The notes under the pieces: generated by a model
The model's database searches: none
What the model was told of the DNA's origin: nothing
The model's input: only the letters and a program-made list of their open reading frames with translations
Assembly: GCA_033297205.1 (NCBI GenBank)
Contig: MU859444.1
Location: forward strand, 1 to 15,884
Length of the DNA stretch: 15,884 bases
Direction of reading: 5' to 3'
Origin: Pseudoneurospora amorphoporcata
Taxonomy: Eukaryota; Ascomycota; Sordariomycetes; Sordariales; Sordariaceae
Shown here: piece by piece, positions 1 to 9,351 of the stretch
Position numbering within the stretch: the first letter of the stretch is position 1
Layout: each line of letters opens with the position of its first letter
Made by a program: the position numbers and the translations under genes

Positions 1-1051
1 TACCACCGCTTCCGCTCCGCTCAGCTACAAGTGCATAGTTCACTGTAGCATCCCTATACTAGTACTATTATTATAGGCTAGTTAGGGCATTGCAGCAAAC
101 ACTAATTAAGGGTTTTAAAAGCGGCTACGAATAATTTACACTTAGGGTTAAGAATATATTTTATAGTATATTAAATTATGAAAAAGTATTAAATCTACTT
201 TAGTATAGCTTTGTATACTTTTTTAATATATTAGTAGGGTAAGTATATAATTGTTATACTACTGACAGTAGGGAAAGCGTAATTATATCCGTTCGAAAAA
301 TAGTAAATATATTAATTTACCAATAAGATGGTAGTAGTAAAAATAGTTATAGCGATAGCAGCCTTAGTGGTAATATTCTTACTAATATTATTAGTAATAG
401 TATTTAACTTAATTTAAATTAGTTTAAAGACAGCGTAGCGGTGTGATATAGGAGTAGGAATAAGCGGGGCAGGAGATAATAATAATAAGTATAATTACTA
501 TTATAAATAGTAAAATTCTTAGAATTCTAAGTAGTCCTACAATATATTAAGATTAATAGTGAAGCTAAATATTTTAATAATTACAATAATTAAAATTAAG
601 AAAATTAATTAGTAAATATAAAAGCGGGGTAAAAGTAGCAACAAACGGCGCGATAGTAGTCGCGAGAGTATAAAGGTATATAAAAAAGGAAGTATTAAGA
701 AGGATAGAAATTATAATAGCCGCGTTAGAAGATTGAGTAATAAGGGAGGGAGAGGGTAAATTTATAGTTCGATATAATAATAATTATAAGAGAAAAGATG
801 AGGAGGAGGGAGAGAGAGAGAGAAATTTATAAATAGATAGGATATATGCTATATAACTAGAAGGAAGGCTTATTATTTAATATTTGAGATATATATAATT
901 TGTTACGTATATATATTTAGTTATTTAATTAGAGGAGAAGGGAAGGGCTAATATTATAGAGCTAATGCCCGTAGTTTACGTACTTGACAATCGCTAGGCG
1001 AACTGCTGTGCCGGCAACGCTGCCGTGATAGTAACCTCTTATAGCCTATAC
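1..1051. other. AT-rich, RIP-like degraded DNA without a gene
   Basis: This stretch is rich in A, T and TpA steps (runs of taata, atatat, ttaat) and has stops in every frame; no protein family could be read in it. The look is that of an old repeat after heavy repeat-induced point mutation, but no terminal repeat or coding remnant fixes which element it was. The last ~90 bases (961-1051) are less AT-rich and are simply the target into which the retrotransposon inserted. Seen: composition and stop density. Inferred: RIP origin. Confidence 0.55.
801..824 (+). repeat. Purine simple repeat (GGA then GA units)
   Basis: A short purine-only tract, three GGA-type units followed by about seven GA units. 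It is an ordinary microsatellite inside the AT-rich block and shows no link to a gene. Confidence 0.7.
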
Positions 1052-1056
1052 GCCGT
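1052..1056. repeat. Left target-site duplication GCCGT of the gypsy element
   Basis: GCCGT lies directly before the 5' LTR and again directly after the 3' LTR at 9714-9718. A 5-bp duplication fits integrase-mediated insertion of a Ty3/gypsy element. The match is perfect, so the outer ends of the element are fixed to the base. Confidence 0.9.
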
Positions 1057-1313
1057 TGATACCAGATTAGTATCGCTGGTGTCACATGTCAGAATAGCTG
1101 ACATGCGCACGTGACAATGGCACGTGATGATGGTTGCGACCATGGGTCGCAACCCCACATGAGTGGGTCCTGTAGATTAGATAAGGCTCGCGCACATATG
1201 GTCATCGACCATCGCGAGCTCCCCTCTCTGGATCTTTCCGGGATTATCAATTATTATACCTTTCAATTACGACAATACTGTCATTTGTTCCCAATACCCT
1301 ATCAACGGTATTA
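1057..1313 (+). repeat. 5' LTR, 257 bp
   Basis: It starts TGATACC and ends GGTATTA and is repeated as the 3' LTR at 9420-9713. It contains two CACGTG hexamers (1108-1113 and 1121-1126) and an interrupted inverted repeat (1080-1116). No clear TATA box was found, so the U3/R/U5 borders cannot be set. Five of the 14 differences from the 3' copy are RIP-type changes on this side, clustered near 1243-1273. Confidence 0.93.
1080..1126. promoter_or_regulatory. Inverted repeat plus two CACGTG boxes in the 5' LTR
   Basis: CATGTCA (1085-1091) and TGACATG (1099-1105) are inverted arms. Outside them lie TGTCAC (1080-1085) and GTGACA (1111-1116), giving a nested dyad. CACGTG occurs at 1108-1113 and 1121-1126. 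CACGTG is the core recognised by many fungal bHLH factors. Position in the presumed U3 suggests a transcription control site, but that role is inference. The same block is in the 3' LTR at 9443-9489. Confidence 0.4.
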
Positions 1314-1315
1314 AA

Positions 1316-1333
1316 TGGTAGCTGCAACTGAGA
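1316..1333 (+). promoter_or_regulatory. Probable tRNA primer-binding site
   Basis: Two bases after the 5' LTR comes TGGTAGCTGCAACTGAGA. It begins with TGG, the complement of the CCA tail of a tRNA, and lies exactly where minus-strand priming starts in LTR elements. The tRNA species was not identified; RIP may also have altered some bases. Confidence 0.7.
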
Positions 1334-1893
1334 TTGCTTCGACCTGAACCACACCACACCATTATCGCCAAGAGTCGCAATCAAAGCGATCTTTGTCGAC
1401 GCCGCGTGCGCGGCAGCTTCTTCTCTTTGCGAAAAAGAGCAGGAAGCATCTTCAAGGTACGTGAGACGAACTTGGGTACTCTCGCGACTACATAACCACC
1501 TTTCCACCCCCAGAGAGTGTGCTGTTCATTCAGTCAACACCATCTGGTTATCATTCCGCCCCCATCGATCACCGAACTTGGGTACGTGATCGCTTCCCCC
1601 CTCACGGCGAACTTGGGTAACCGCGAGGGCTCTCATCTTTCACACTGCTACACCCCCCGCACGGCGAACTTGGGTAACCGTGTCTATCATCCCCTAGATC
1701 CTAGTAATCGCAAGATTTGCTGGACGCTAAGGGTTTCTTCCACTGCCGAACTTGGGTACGTAGTAATATCCGCTTTCCTATCTAATTCCTAATCACGTAC
1801 ACTCTATACTAATTATACCCGGTTGTTGTCGTTGTGAGATCTATACCTAAACTTATACTTATACTCACATATTTTAAGTACGATAAAACTACT
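1334..1893 (+). other. Untranslated leader of the retrotransposon
   Basis: This ~560-base leader lies between the primer-binding site and the first ATG of the gag-pol frame. It is less RIP-damaged in look than the flanks. It holds five copies of a 12-base motif (separate entry) and two hairpin candidates: GCCGCG/CGCGGC around a TG loop (1401-1414) and an imperfect stem at about 1416-1447 (GCTTC...GAAGC). Open frames here show no protein family and are off the gag-pol reading. Leaders of this kind usually carry RNA packaging or dimerisation signals; whether these do is not shown. Confidence 0.6.
1467..1758 (+). repeat. Five dispersed copies of CGAACTTGGGTA in the leader
   Basis: Exact copies of CGAACTTGGGTA start at 1467, 1573, 1608, 1665 and 1747, all in the same orientation, with irregular spacing (106, 35, 57, 82). 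Copies three and four share a longer core, ACGGCGAACTTGGGTAACCG; copies two and five continue as GGTACGT. The spacing argues against simple tandem slippage. Possible roles are Gag binding, dimerisation or transcription control, all inference. Confidence 0.85.
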
Positions 1894-4440
1894 ATGCTGG
1901 GCACATTCGTCGAGTCCAACGGCCCTGTGCTGAGTGGGCGTAATATTTAGCTCACCTCGGAAGTCAGCTCCAGCCCCCCCAGCCGACCTCTACCATATAA
2001 TAGCCTTCAAGATTCGTCGCACATTCAAGACCGTCATTTCGATAACGTTTTCTAAGATCGCCTCGAAAGCGAAGCCAACCTATACTAGCTAGACCCACCA
2101 GACGAGTCGCACATTACGACCGCCACTAAGCCCCGCAGTCAAACCTTACCTACGAAGGTGCACACTCCTCCCGTCGCGGACCCCCGCTACGCGATACACT
2201 ATCCCTCGATAAGTTACTTGAAAAACGAGCTGTCGCCTCAGAAACAGCAAACAGAACGCAACAGGGGCTCCCCTACTCGAACGGAACGCGACTCGAGAAT
2301 AATAAGTTTGCCTCATAACGATCTGCCCCAACTCGATCCTAACAAACCGCTCTCGGCTCGCTTTGCGAAGTTTGGGAATAATAAGGAATTTTTAGATTAC
2401 TTCGACGCTAAGATCGACTAGTAAATTGACGCCCTATTCGACAAGGTCACTCTCCAGGCAGTAAAATTCCAGGACAGCCTAGACGCCGATAGGAAAAAGA
2501 TTGATGGATTGATAACACGTCATACCAACCGAATCGCACTAGCCCTCGAGAAATCCGATAAGGCAATGGAAGTATCATAGATTAACTGGCGCCGCGATAT
2601 TAATATAAACTTTAATATCGCCTTGGACTGGCAGTCAGAAGTCACCTAATAGAGAATGGACGCGGCCGTACACTAGATGTCGGAAGATACGAAGGCACTC
2701 TTAAAATCTACGACCAAGGACCTTACCAATTAGCAAAAGGAAACCGCCAAGATTATTATGGACAACGTAACCTAAAGAATTAACACCGTACGTACGGAAG
2801 TCGCTCAGGAAATCTGTGAAGAGGTGTTAAAAAGCTTATCTAGTAACCCTTATATACCTCCAAGCCCTATTAAACTTTGGCCCTAAGAAGACAAAGGACC
2901 CATAGCCCCGCGTTACTCTGAGAAATAGTTCTAAACTACTATAGAGAGCATGCTAAAAGAATAACAGGCCTCGGTTGGTAAACCCCCACATAAGGTCTTA
3001 TCACCCAACAACCCTTTTAGGGATTATACTAATATCACGCCTCGTTTTCCCCAGTTCACGACTGTACGTACCTATTCTAAACCACTACAAAGCAAAGGCG
3101 AACCTCCGAATCGTCGCAACTATACCATACCGCTATGGTAGAAAGGATCCCACCTTACATAGATATCTTACGAATTTAATAATCCCCACCTTAATCCGCG
3201 TAATCAACGCGTTTCCACGATAGGTACGCGTATCGCGCCTATTATTATACTAAACTCTATTCCAGACGAAGAGTTGCTAGGAGATAACGACACCGTTACC
3301 GATAAACCTCGGCAACCCGGCTCCCTAGACGGAGGAGGAGATAATAACCCTTTAAATTCACTGTACGGCGGAGGAGGATAGAGAGGTCGTTTATTACACC
3401 CCCCTAGAGGCGGCGACCCTAATAAGCCGTAGAAGAATCGAAGTTACGATTATAACGACGACGAACGATGCGAAAAGGTCAAGCGTGAGGATGTGAGAAC
3501 ATTCGATCCCGATGCTAACGATCCTAAAGATTAAAGAATCGTTAACGACGGTAAATACACTATTTATACCAATGTATACGCTTTCCAGGAACAGATGTTG
3601 TCTTTCATCGAGAACGCCCAGCAACGCCAACCCTCGAGCAAGATGAATAAATAGCTCACGCGTCTGTTTCACATTTGTTTAGCAGGTTCAGCACGCGTAT
3701 AGTGGATAGTTGAGGTGGATAACGATACTAGGCTCGATTGGAAGGAGGGAGGCATTTACGAACTCCTAGATCAACTAGTCAATCGGTTCCTCCCTGACGT
3801 AGCCACAGCTACTGCTAAGTTTATACGCGGTCGTATCTACCTTTATAAAATTTATAATAATACCGGCGTACTAACATTCTACGTTCAATGCCAAATGCGT
3901 TACGCTAAGGTTATAGGCACCCTTACTAAGGATAATAGAAACTAGTACGGCGTTATAATATAGATTTGGTCCAATATAGAGCTTCGCATTTAACAAAATG
4001 TGCGAGCCCCTTTCGAGGAAGAATTATTCGCCGATTATATACAGCTCATACGCAGATTAAGGACTATCCTAACTTCTACAGCCCGGGCTGAAGCTAGAAA
4101 CTCTTCTTCTCGACCAAGCCGATCCAATAGCCGCCCCGCCGATAACCGTTCTACAACCGACAACTACTCGCGTTCGAACTACGGCGATAGAAATAGAAGT
4201 CGCGATAGGAATAGGAGTCGCGATCGAGAGCGGAATTAAAACCGTGACTAAAACCGCGAGCGAGACCGCAATCGCGACCGTAGCTAAGACCAAGACTAAG
4301 GCAGGGACCGCGACTTAGCATACGACCGCAAGGTATACGAAAGAGCCTATTATGCCAGCGAAGCAGCCACCACCAGCTCAGAATCGGAGCCAGAGGAGGC
4401 GGAAACCGTTGGCGCCTATATGGTGCTCGAGCAATCCAAG
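1894..4440 (+). pseudogene. Gag region: coiled-coil-like N part, capsid-like core, Arg/Asp-rich tail
   Basis: The N-terminal third (to about 2380) is Pro/Ser/Arg-rich. From about 2386 to 2860 the frame is rich in charged residues in helix-like spacing, suggesting a coiled coil. A capsid-like stretch follows at about 3541-4080: helical, with widely spaced Trp and Phe and the segment DWKEGG near 3736, resembling the retrotransposon Gag fold in order and length. From 4170 to about 4320 the reading is an RD/RN dipeptide run (for example RNRSRDRNRSRDRERN), likely RNA-binding. Stops occur throughout, including 1948, 2053, 2089 and a pair at 2419-2424. The capsid call is by pattern and place only. 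Confidence 0.6.
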
Positions 4441-4660
4441 AAATGCCAGAAGTGCGCAAAAACCTTCAAGAAGGAGTTACGAAAGAAAGCATACTCAATA
4501 CGCTATTAATTTACTCTGGCCGTTAAAGCCGAGAAATTTAGAACACCTTCCCTACTAGTATCCGAATAATATATATACGGATATTACAAAAAGCAATGCG
4601 TATCGCGCAACGCTTTGTTCTAGCACTTGAAAAAATACATATTAGCCGCGGAAGGGCGTC
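4441..4660 (+). pseudogene. CxxC and C2H2-like finger region between Gag and protease
   Basis: At 4441-4470 the frame reads KCQKCAKTFK, a CxxC knuckle. At 4591-4641 it reads KKQCVSRNALF, a stop, then HLKKYI. The spacing of C, N-x-L and H resembles the C-terminal half of a C2H2-type finger rather than the CCHC knuckle usual for Gag. Finger-like segments in this place occur in some fungal gypsy elements; that comparison is from memory. Stops at 4507, 4567 and 4621 break the region. Confidence 0.4.
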
Positions 4661-4755
4661 TGAAGGGTAATAAACCCGACCTTATATAGAGAATTCGACT
4701 AAACCCTATTAGATTGACGAAGCCTCCGCAAATACGCGAGGCAAGCCCGTTGGCT

Positions 4756-5160
4756 ACGGCTAACGCCGATAATAGCCCGATATCCAACTTCACCCACATA
4801 AGGGTCAATGCTAGAGCTGCCCCTGATAGTAAATCCGTAGAGGTTTGCATGGATCTAGGCACAGGTAGGACCCTAATTGGTCAGCCTTTCCTTTAGACTT
4901 TCGAACATTCTATCAAAAAACGAGAAGTTAAAGTGAAAGGAGTAGGCGGCCGGGCAGTAAACATTATTGAGTGGGCTATATTCAAGGTCTACTTAGAAGG
5001 CTTCGATAAAGAAGGGCACCCTACCCTTATGAAGTTTATAAAAGGCGCCTGGGTAATTGAGAAGCTAGAGCCTAACGTTTTGTTTAGCAACGACTTCTTA
5101 TACGCTTACGCGTCCAACACGGACTATAAAACTAGTACAATCACCTTCTAGAACTTAGAT
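4756..5160 (+). pseudogene. Aspartic protease domain
   Basis: The frame reads VCMDLGTGRTLIGQPFL at 4843-4893, then a stop. This matches the first part of retropepsins: a catalytic Asp (codon 4852-4854) followed by the G and the hydrophobic pair LI. The usual D-S/T-G triad here reads D-L-G, an odd middle residue that a single RIP transition does not explain. A second block, VKGVGGRAVNIIEWAIFKVYL near 4930-4992, fits the flap and following strands. In the family the enzyme cuts Gag-Pol. A stop at 4894 and another at 5149 break it. Confidence 0.7.
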
Positions 5161-5904
5161 GATTTTTGCGTCGACTTCATTGCTCAAGCTAATTCAAAGG
5201 TATGTACGCGTAGGGTTACTACTGTAAAAAAGACTACGATCCTCCCCAGTTAATTAGAATATATTCCCGTCCAGTATAAACCACTCCCGCCGGGAAGAAG
5301 TTTCATACTCAACTCGAGGCACGCGGCTGTAGCATACGCGGTCGTTAATACGAAATCCCCAGCGGTTATATTCGTTAATAATACAACGGACGGAATATTC
5401 GTAATCCCTAAACACTTTTACGTCGGTAGTATTACGGAAGCTACCGACAGCGGCTACTTGGCTTTGTTAGAGGTAATAATTGTTAGTATAATGGTAAAAT
5501 CGCTGAAAATAGAATCTTCGCTAAATTGAGAATTTACTGTACCAGCAATTAGGGCTTATAATATTACCGAAGTCCCGTCTAAGCAGCTATCTGATAAGTA
5601 TAATTATATTAACGATATGACCGATAACGAGATCTTGGCGGAATTCGCCGCAAAAGACGAGAATATAGCCTTCGAAATCACCGAGGAGGAGGACGGTACG
5701 GTATGGGCAGAAATACAACGACCTAAGACAACCGAGAAGCAATCCATGCTCGGCATTAAAACGTCTGGTAATCTCCCCGAGAAGGTTACCGACCGAGGCA
5801 TCCACATTTACGCCAAGGATCTAGGCTTAGTCCGAAAGATTAAGAAGCTTATTAACGACCACCCCGCCCTCTAGGAAGAAGGAGGAGTCATTAAGATAAA
5901 CGAA

Positions 5905-6660
5905 GACGATATGATGCGTGTTCCGCTGGTTGAGGGATGGTAAAATCAGCGCATCAGGGCACGGTCGTATCCGCTCAGCAAGAAGGATAGGGAAGTATTA
6001 AATCAGGTGTTTAATTCGCTGCACAAGCAAGGTAAGATGGACTGGGTAGACTGGGCTACACCCTTTGCCCACCCTGTCTTCGTAGTCTGGAGAATAGTGA
6101 AAGGCTAGCAGAAAAGTCGAGTCGTAATAGACCTTCGAGCTCTCAATAAGGTTATAGTGCTAGACAATTATCCCTTACCCTTGTAGTTAGAGGTTATTGT
6201 ATCCCTTAGGGGCAAGTGCTTTATTACCATCATTGACGCTACAGCCTTCTTCTACCAGTTCGGCGTCTGGCCCCCTCACCGCGATAAGTTTATACTAATC
6301 AGCCCACAGGGATTGAAGCAGCCTAACATAGCCCTAATGGGGTATAGGAACTCCCCGGCCTTCGTACAACGATTTATGGATAGGCTGCTGGCGGCATTCG
6401 CGAAAGTCTATCGTGCATTCATCGACGACATCGTTATTTTCTCAGACACTGCAGAGGACCACCTCATGTATCTGAAATAGGTATTTTCCCTTTTTTCGTC
6501 TAAGAACATCGCGTTGTCTCCGAAGAAATCTTTCATCGCCTATCCCAACATTAAGTTGCTCGGTTTTCGGGTTGACGCACTAGGTCTATCTACTACGAAG
6601 GAACGGCTGGAAGCCTTTTAGAATTTGGAGTTCCCGGATACCTTGAAGGCATTGGAAAGG
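5905..6660 (+). pseudogene. Reverse transcriptase domain
   Basis: The Ty3/gypsy RT motifs are readable in order. They are PLSKKDREVL (from about 5974), RVVIDLRALNKVI (from about 6118) and motif A IIDATAFFYQF with its Asp at 6235-6237. Then come motif B GYRNSPAFVQRFMDRLL (about 6340-6390) and motif C FIDDIVIFS (6418-6444), which keeps both catalytic Asp residues of the YxDD box with F in place of Y. LLGFRVDALGLS (about 6556) is the usual end of the palm-thumb region. Nonsense codons at 5941, 6106, 6184, 6478 and 6619 destroy it. The domain copies the element RNA into DNA. Confidence 0.93.
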
Positions 6661-7380
6661 TATATAGGGGCTTTTGGTTTTATTCGTCATCTCCTTCCTT
6701 ACTACGGCAAGCTTTCCGAACCACTTCAATTTAGAAAGGTCGAGCTTCTCGCGGTAGGGCGCAAGTCGGGAGCAATAGCGCCTGGCAACCCAGCCAAGAG
6801 GGCCAGTTATTGTACGAAAACAACTTACGAGCCGACAGAGCAAGAACTCAAGTCTTTCCAAGCAGTATAAAAGGCTATATGTGAGGATATGAAGCTGTAT
6901 CACCTAGACCCAGATAAACAAGTGTTCTTGCAGGTCGACAGCTCCTTGGAAAGAAGCCATAGAATTATATTATTCCACTTGAAGGACGGGTATACTTGGG
7001 TCCCTAGTACCCCGATCCCAGCGAATCAGGTCCTCCCTATTATGTTCTTGAACAAGGCTCTGAACAAGCTAGAGATACGCTACGGCCTATTTGAGATAGA
7101 GGTAGCTTACTTCGTTTGGGCAGTTAAGCGGCTCCGAACACTTCTCCATTCATGTAACCTTCTAGTTATTATATTAACGGACTATACGGTAACCAAGGGC
7201 ATTTGCGAGCAGACCATTCTAGATACGTTATTTACGGATCGAGGAAACTGTCGTCTAATTAACGTATCAGTATATTTATCCCAGTACGATCTAAAGGTCC
7301 ACTATATTACTAGCAAGCTCAACTTCGTCCCCGACGTATTGAATCGCCTGCCCGTAAAAGGGGATAGGGAGGGCCGTTCG
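6661..7380 (+). pseudogene. RT connection and RNase H domain
   Basis: After the RT thumb-like part (IGAFGFIRHLLPYYGKL), the RNase H core is readable. LQVDSS carries the first Asp (6937-6939), LFEIEV the Glu (7093-7101) and IILTDYT the next Asp (7180-7182). The end, LNFVPDVLNRLP near 7320, corresponds to the family's 'ADALSR' motif. The reading is open from 6871 to 7467, the longest intact piece of the polyprotein. A TAA at 6868 separates it from RT, and TAA stops at 7468 and 7483 close it. The domain removes RNA from the RNA/DNA hybrid. Confidence 0.9.
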
Positions 7381-7515
7381 GATGAGACACCGATACTGGA
7401 CTGGGTGTGGTTGATAGAACAGGCCTACTTTGTTCGAGCGGAGGCGTATATAGATAATACGACCAAGTAAGACTTCTGGTAAGGGTATAAAGCGGATACC
7501 AAATTCAGTTATATT

Positions 7516-8800
7516 ATGAACAAGCTTCGAACCCACCGTAGTGCCACCGAGGTCGATGGCGTCATTTCGTATGCCGGGTATCCTTTTGAAATCGTAAACG
7601 GTTTGCTATACCACATCAATCCTGATAAGATAAGAAGGTTATGCGTGCCTAAGAAGATGATCGCTACCATACTAAGCGCGGTGTATAACGAAAAGCACTA
7701 TTTTAGAAGGGACCGAATACTATACGATCTCAAAGAGTACGCTATACCTAAGAAAACGCAGGAAGTTAAGGATTACGTTTATTACTGCCCGATATACTAG
7801 TTCAACCGCACGGATAGAGAGGCTCCTATTAGCGACTACCAATCGGTAAACCTAGAATATACTAAACCAATACGTACAATTGCGATCGACTTTATTATAG
7901 ATCTCTCTAAGGTCCCTACTTCCGGCACCCCCTAGCACCTTCCCGGATTCGATTTCTTCGATACTCTAATACCAGTATCGTGCTATATATCTAAGAGAAT
8001 AAGACTAATCCCCAAACATAGCACTTATACAGTAGAGGACTAGGGTAAAGTATTAGTTCGAGAACTTATCTTGGGCGATTGGGGCTTCCTATAGGCTATT
8101 ATATCTAATAGAGACAAGAAGTTTATCTTACGGGTCTGGAAAGGAATGTAGTTAACTCTCGGAACGAAATTATTGATAACTACGGCTTACCACCCGCAGG
8201 GAAACGGTATGGCCGAGCGACGTAACTAAGACGTCGAGATCGCAATCCGCTTTTATTACTTCATGCGACCAGATTCGAACTGGGTAGAAATCCTACCTAA
8301 TTTGTAATGGAATATGAATAGCGCCTACTCGGGACTTATTAAATCATCCCCGTACGAGTAGCTGTTTGGATTTAAGCTGTTGGGACCTCTAAACTTGATT
8401 ACGAAAGGAGAAATCGCTCAAATAGCTAGCGATTACGCTGCCCTCCGCGACAGCTTACGAGAAGACGCCTAACTTGCCATAGCCTTTGCAGTCGCCAGAG
8501 CCAAGAAACGGTACGATAGTAACCATCGTTAGTATCAGTTTTAAGTAGGAAATAAGGTGTTCTTAAAGCTTTACAAGGGATATCATCTCCCAAGACGTCC
8601 ATCCTAAAAGTTCTTACAATAATAATCTAAACTGTTTACCGTGTTAAAGCGAGTAGGCAAATTAGCCTATCTTTTGGACCTACCCCCCAAAATAGCAGGT
8701 ATCCACCCCGTTATTTCAGCCGCTCATTTTAAAGCTACGCCAAAGGAGGACGATCCGTTCGGAAGGACTCAGCTACCCCTAGGACTGGTCGAAGACAACT
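7516..8800 (+). pseudogene. Integrase: zinc-binding, catalytic core and GPY/F-like module
   Basis: The N-terminal zinc-binding part lies at about 7670-7810: EKHYFRRDR holds the second His and YYCPIY the first Cys, and later positions are blurred. The catalytic core has IAIDFI (Asp at 7888-7890), SNRDKKF (8104-8124) and AYHPQGNGMAERRN with its Glu at 8215-8217. In SNRD the catalytic Asp of the usual SDRD has become Asn (codon 8107-8109), a G-to-A change at a TpG, consistent with RIP. The C-terminal part VGNKVFLKLYKG to GIHPVISAAHFK (about 8548-8735) fits the GPY/F-type module. At least a dozen stops interrupt it, and the coding sequence is then split by the solo LTR. Confidence 0.9.
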
Positions 8801-8801
8801 A

Positions 8802-8806
8802 ACGGG
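8802..8806. repeat. Target-site duplication ACGGG of the nested solo LTR
   Basis: ACGGG flanks the insert here and at 9060-9064; the match extends to TAACGGG (8800-8806 and 9058-9064), partly by chance with the insert's own end. Five bases is the usual duplication length for gypsy LTRs. Confidence 0.75.
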
Positions 8807-9059
8807 TATTACAGGGTTAGACTTGTAATGTGCTGTGCTATACTGACCGCACATGTGCTGTGCCGACTAGAGCCCAGAGCTCTACGTTCGCGCACATTAG
8901 CTATATTATGGTTACGTGTAGCCTCACGTGCGCGCGTACGGTTTGGCCGTAGGGCTCTCGCCTATATAGCCAGACCTCCGCGCACACTTCCTCCTTCCTC
9001 TCCTTATGCAACAACGCATATCTCACCATACCCTATACGGTGCCTTTCGCCCCGTGATA
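8807..9059. mobile_element. Nested solo LTR (253 bp) of a different LTR element
   Basis: The insert begins TATTACAGGG and ends CCCCGTGATA, imperfect inverted ends. With the RIP changes TG to TA and CA to TA undone they read TGTTACAGGG and CCCCGTGACA, normal LTR ends. It is flanked by ACGGG on both sides. Together, insert and duplication add 258 bases (86 codons). When they are left out, the integrase tail EDN runs into RDSNDDEEYEVE of the chromodomain, so the insertion point is certain. Inside are a TATA-like box (8963-8968) and two copies of ATGTGCTGTGC (8828-8838 and 8853-8863). It does not resemble the LTRs of the host element. Confidence 0.85.
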
Positions 9060-9072
9060 ACGGGACTCTAAC

Positions 9073-9351
9073 GATGACGAGGAATACGAGGTGGAGATTA
9101 TTCTAAAGTACGCAGAGGATAAGGTCAATGGTAGATGGAGATACCTGGTCAAATAGCTCGGTTATGGGCATTATCGCAATAAATGGCTGCCCGAGAAGGA
9201 TCTACGCAACGCCAGAGAGTTGATTACGGAGTATTGGGACCGGTTGGGAGGAATGGAACCCGAAAAGCCCAAGAAGGCTAGAAAGGTACGGTTTACGGAT
9301 ACCTCGAAGGAGAAGGCAGATTACGGAAGAAACTTAAGGCCCAGAAAGTGA
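9073..9351 (+). pseudogene. Chromodomain and C-terminal end of the polyprotein
   Basis: The frame reads YEVEIILKY, then GRWRYLVK, a stop, LGYGHYRNKWLPEKDL, then RNARELITEYW. This is the chromodomain pattern: Y at the start of the first strand, the aromatic Y/W positions of the methyl-lysine cage and the C-terminal helix. The stop (9154-9156) stands where the family has W in 'LVKW', a TGG to TAG change expected from RIP. A basic tail follows (KPKKARKVRF and GRNLRPRK) up to the true end, TGA at 9349-9351. In chromoviruses this domain steers integration to chromatin with methylated H3 lysine; that role is from the family. Confidence 0.9.

Larger units (their letters stand above)
1894..9351 (+). 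pseudogene. gag-pol polyprotein of the chromovirus, one frame with about 60 stops
   Basis: The first in-frame ATG after an upstream stop (TAA at 1810) is at 1894, with A at -3. From there to the TGA at 9349-9351 all recognisable domains lie in one frame, with no frameshift. Without the 258 bases added by the nested solo LTR and its duplication, the frame would be 7,200 bases, about 2,399 residues, which is long for a Ty3/gypsy polyprotein. The order is Gag, finger, protease, reverse transcriptase, RNase H, integrase, chromodomain. Stops are TAA or TAG except for one TGA (5527-5529), as expected when CAA, CAG and TGG codons are hit by C-to-T or G-to-A change. No product of useful length could be made, so it is a pseudogene. 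Confidence 0.93.

Noticed and set aside
141..156. TTAGGG-like bases as a telomere trace
   Set aside because: There is only one near-copy (ACTTAGGGTTAAG) and no tandem array.
1467..1758. CRISPR-like array from the repeated CGAACTTGGGTA
   Set aside because: The repeats are short, spacing is 35-106 bases and irregular, and the context is a fungal retrotransposon leader.
1247..1792. Open frames in the LTR and leader (1247-1507 minus, 1517-1792 plus)
   Set aside because: They cross the LTR border and the CGAACTTGGGTA repeats, show no domain and are in non-coding parts of the retrotransposon.
3394..4459. Minus-strand frames opposite gag (3394-3672, 4069-4293, 4151-4459)
   Set aside because: They are shadows of the gag frame; their Ile/Val- or Arg/Ser-rich content simply mirrors the RD/RN-coding and biased codons on the plus strand.
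6586..6903. 105-codon minus-strand frame opposite RT/RNase H
   Set aside because: It lies wholly opposite the RT-RNase H link, and the plus strand gives the recognisable protein family.
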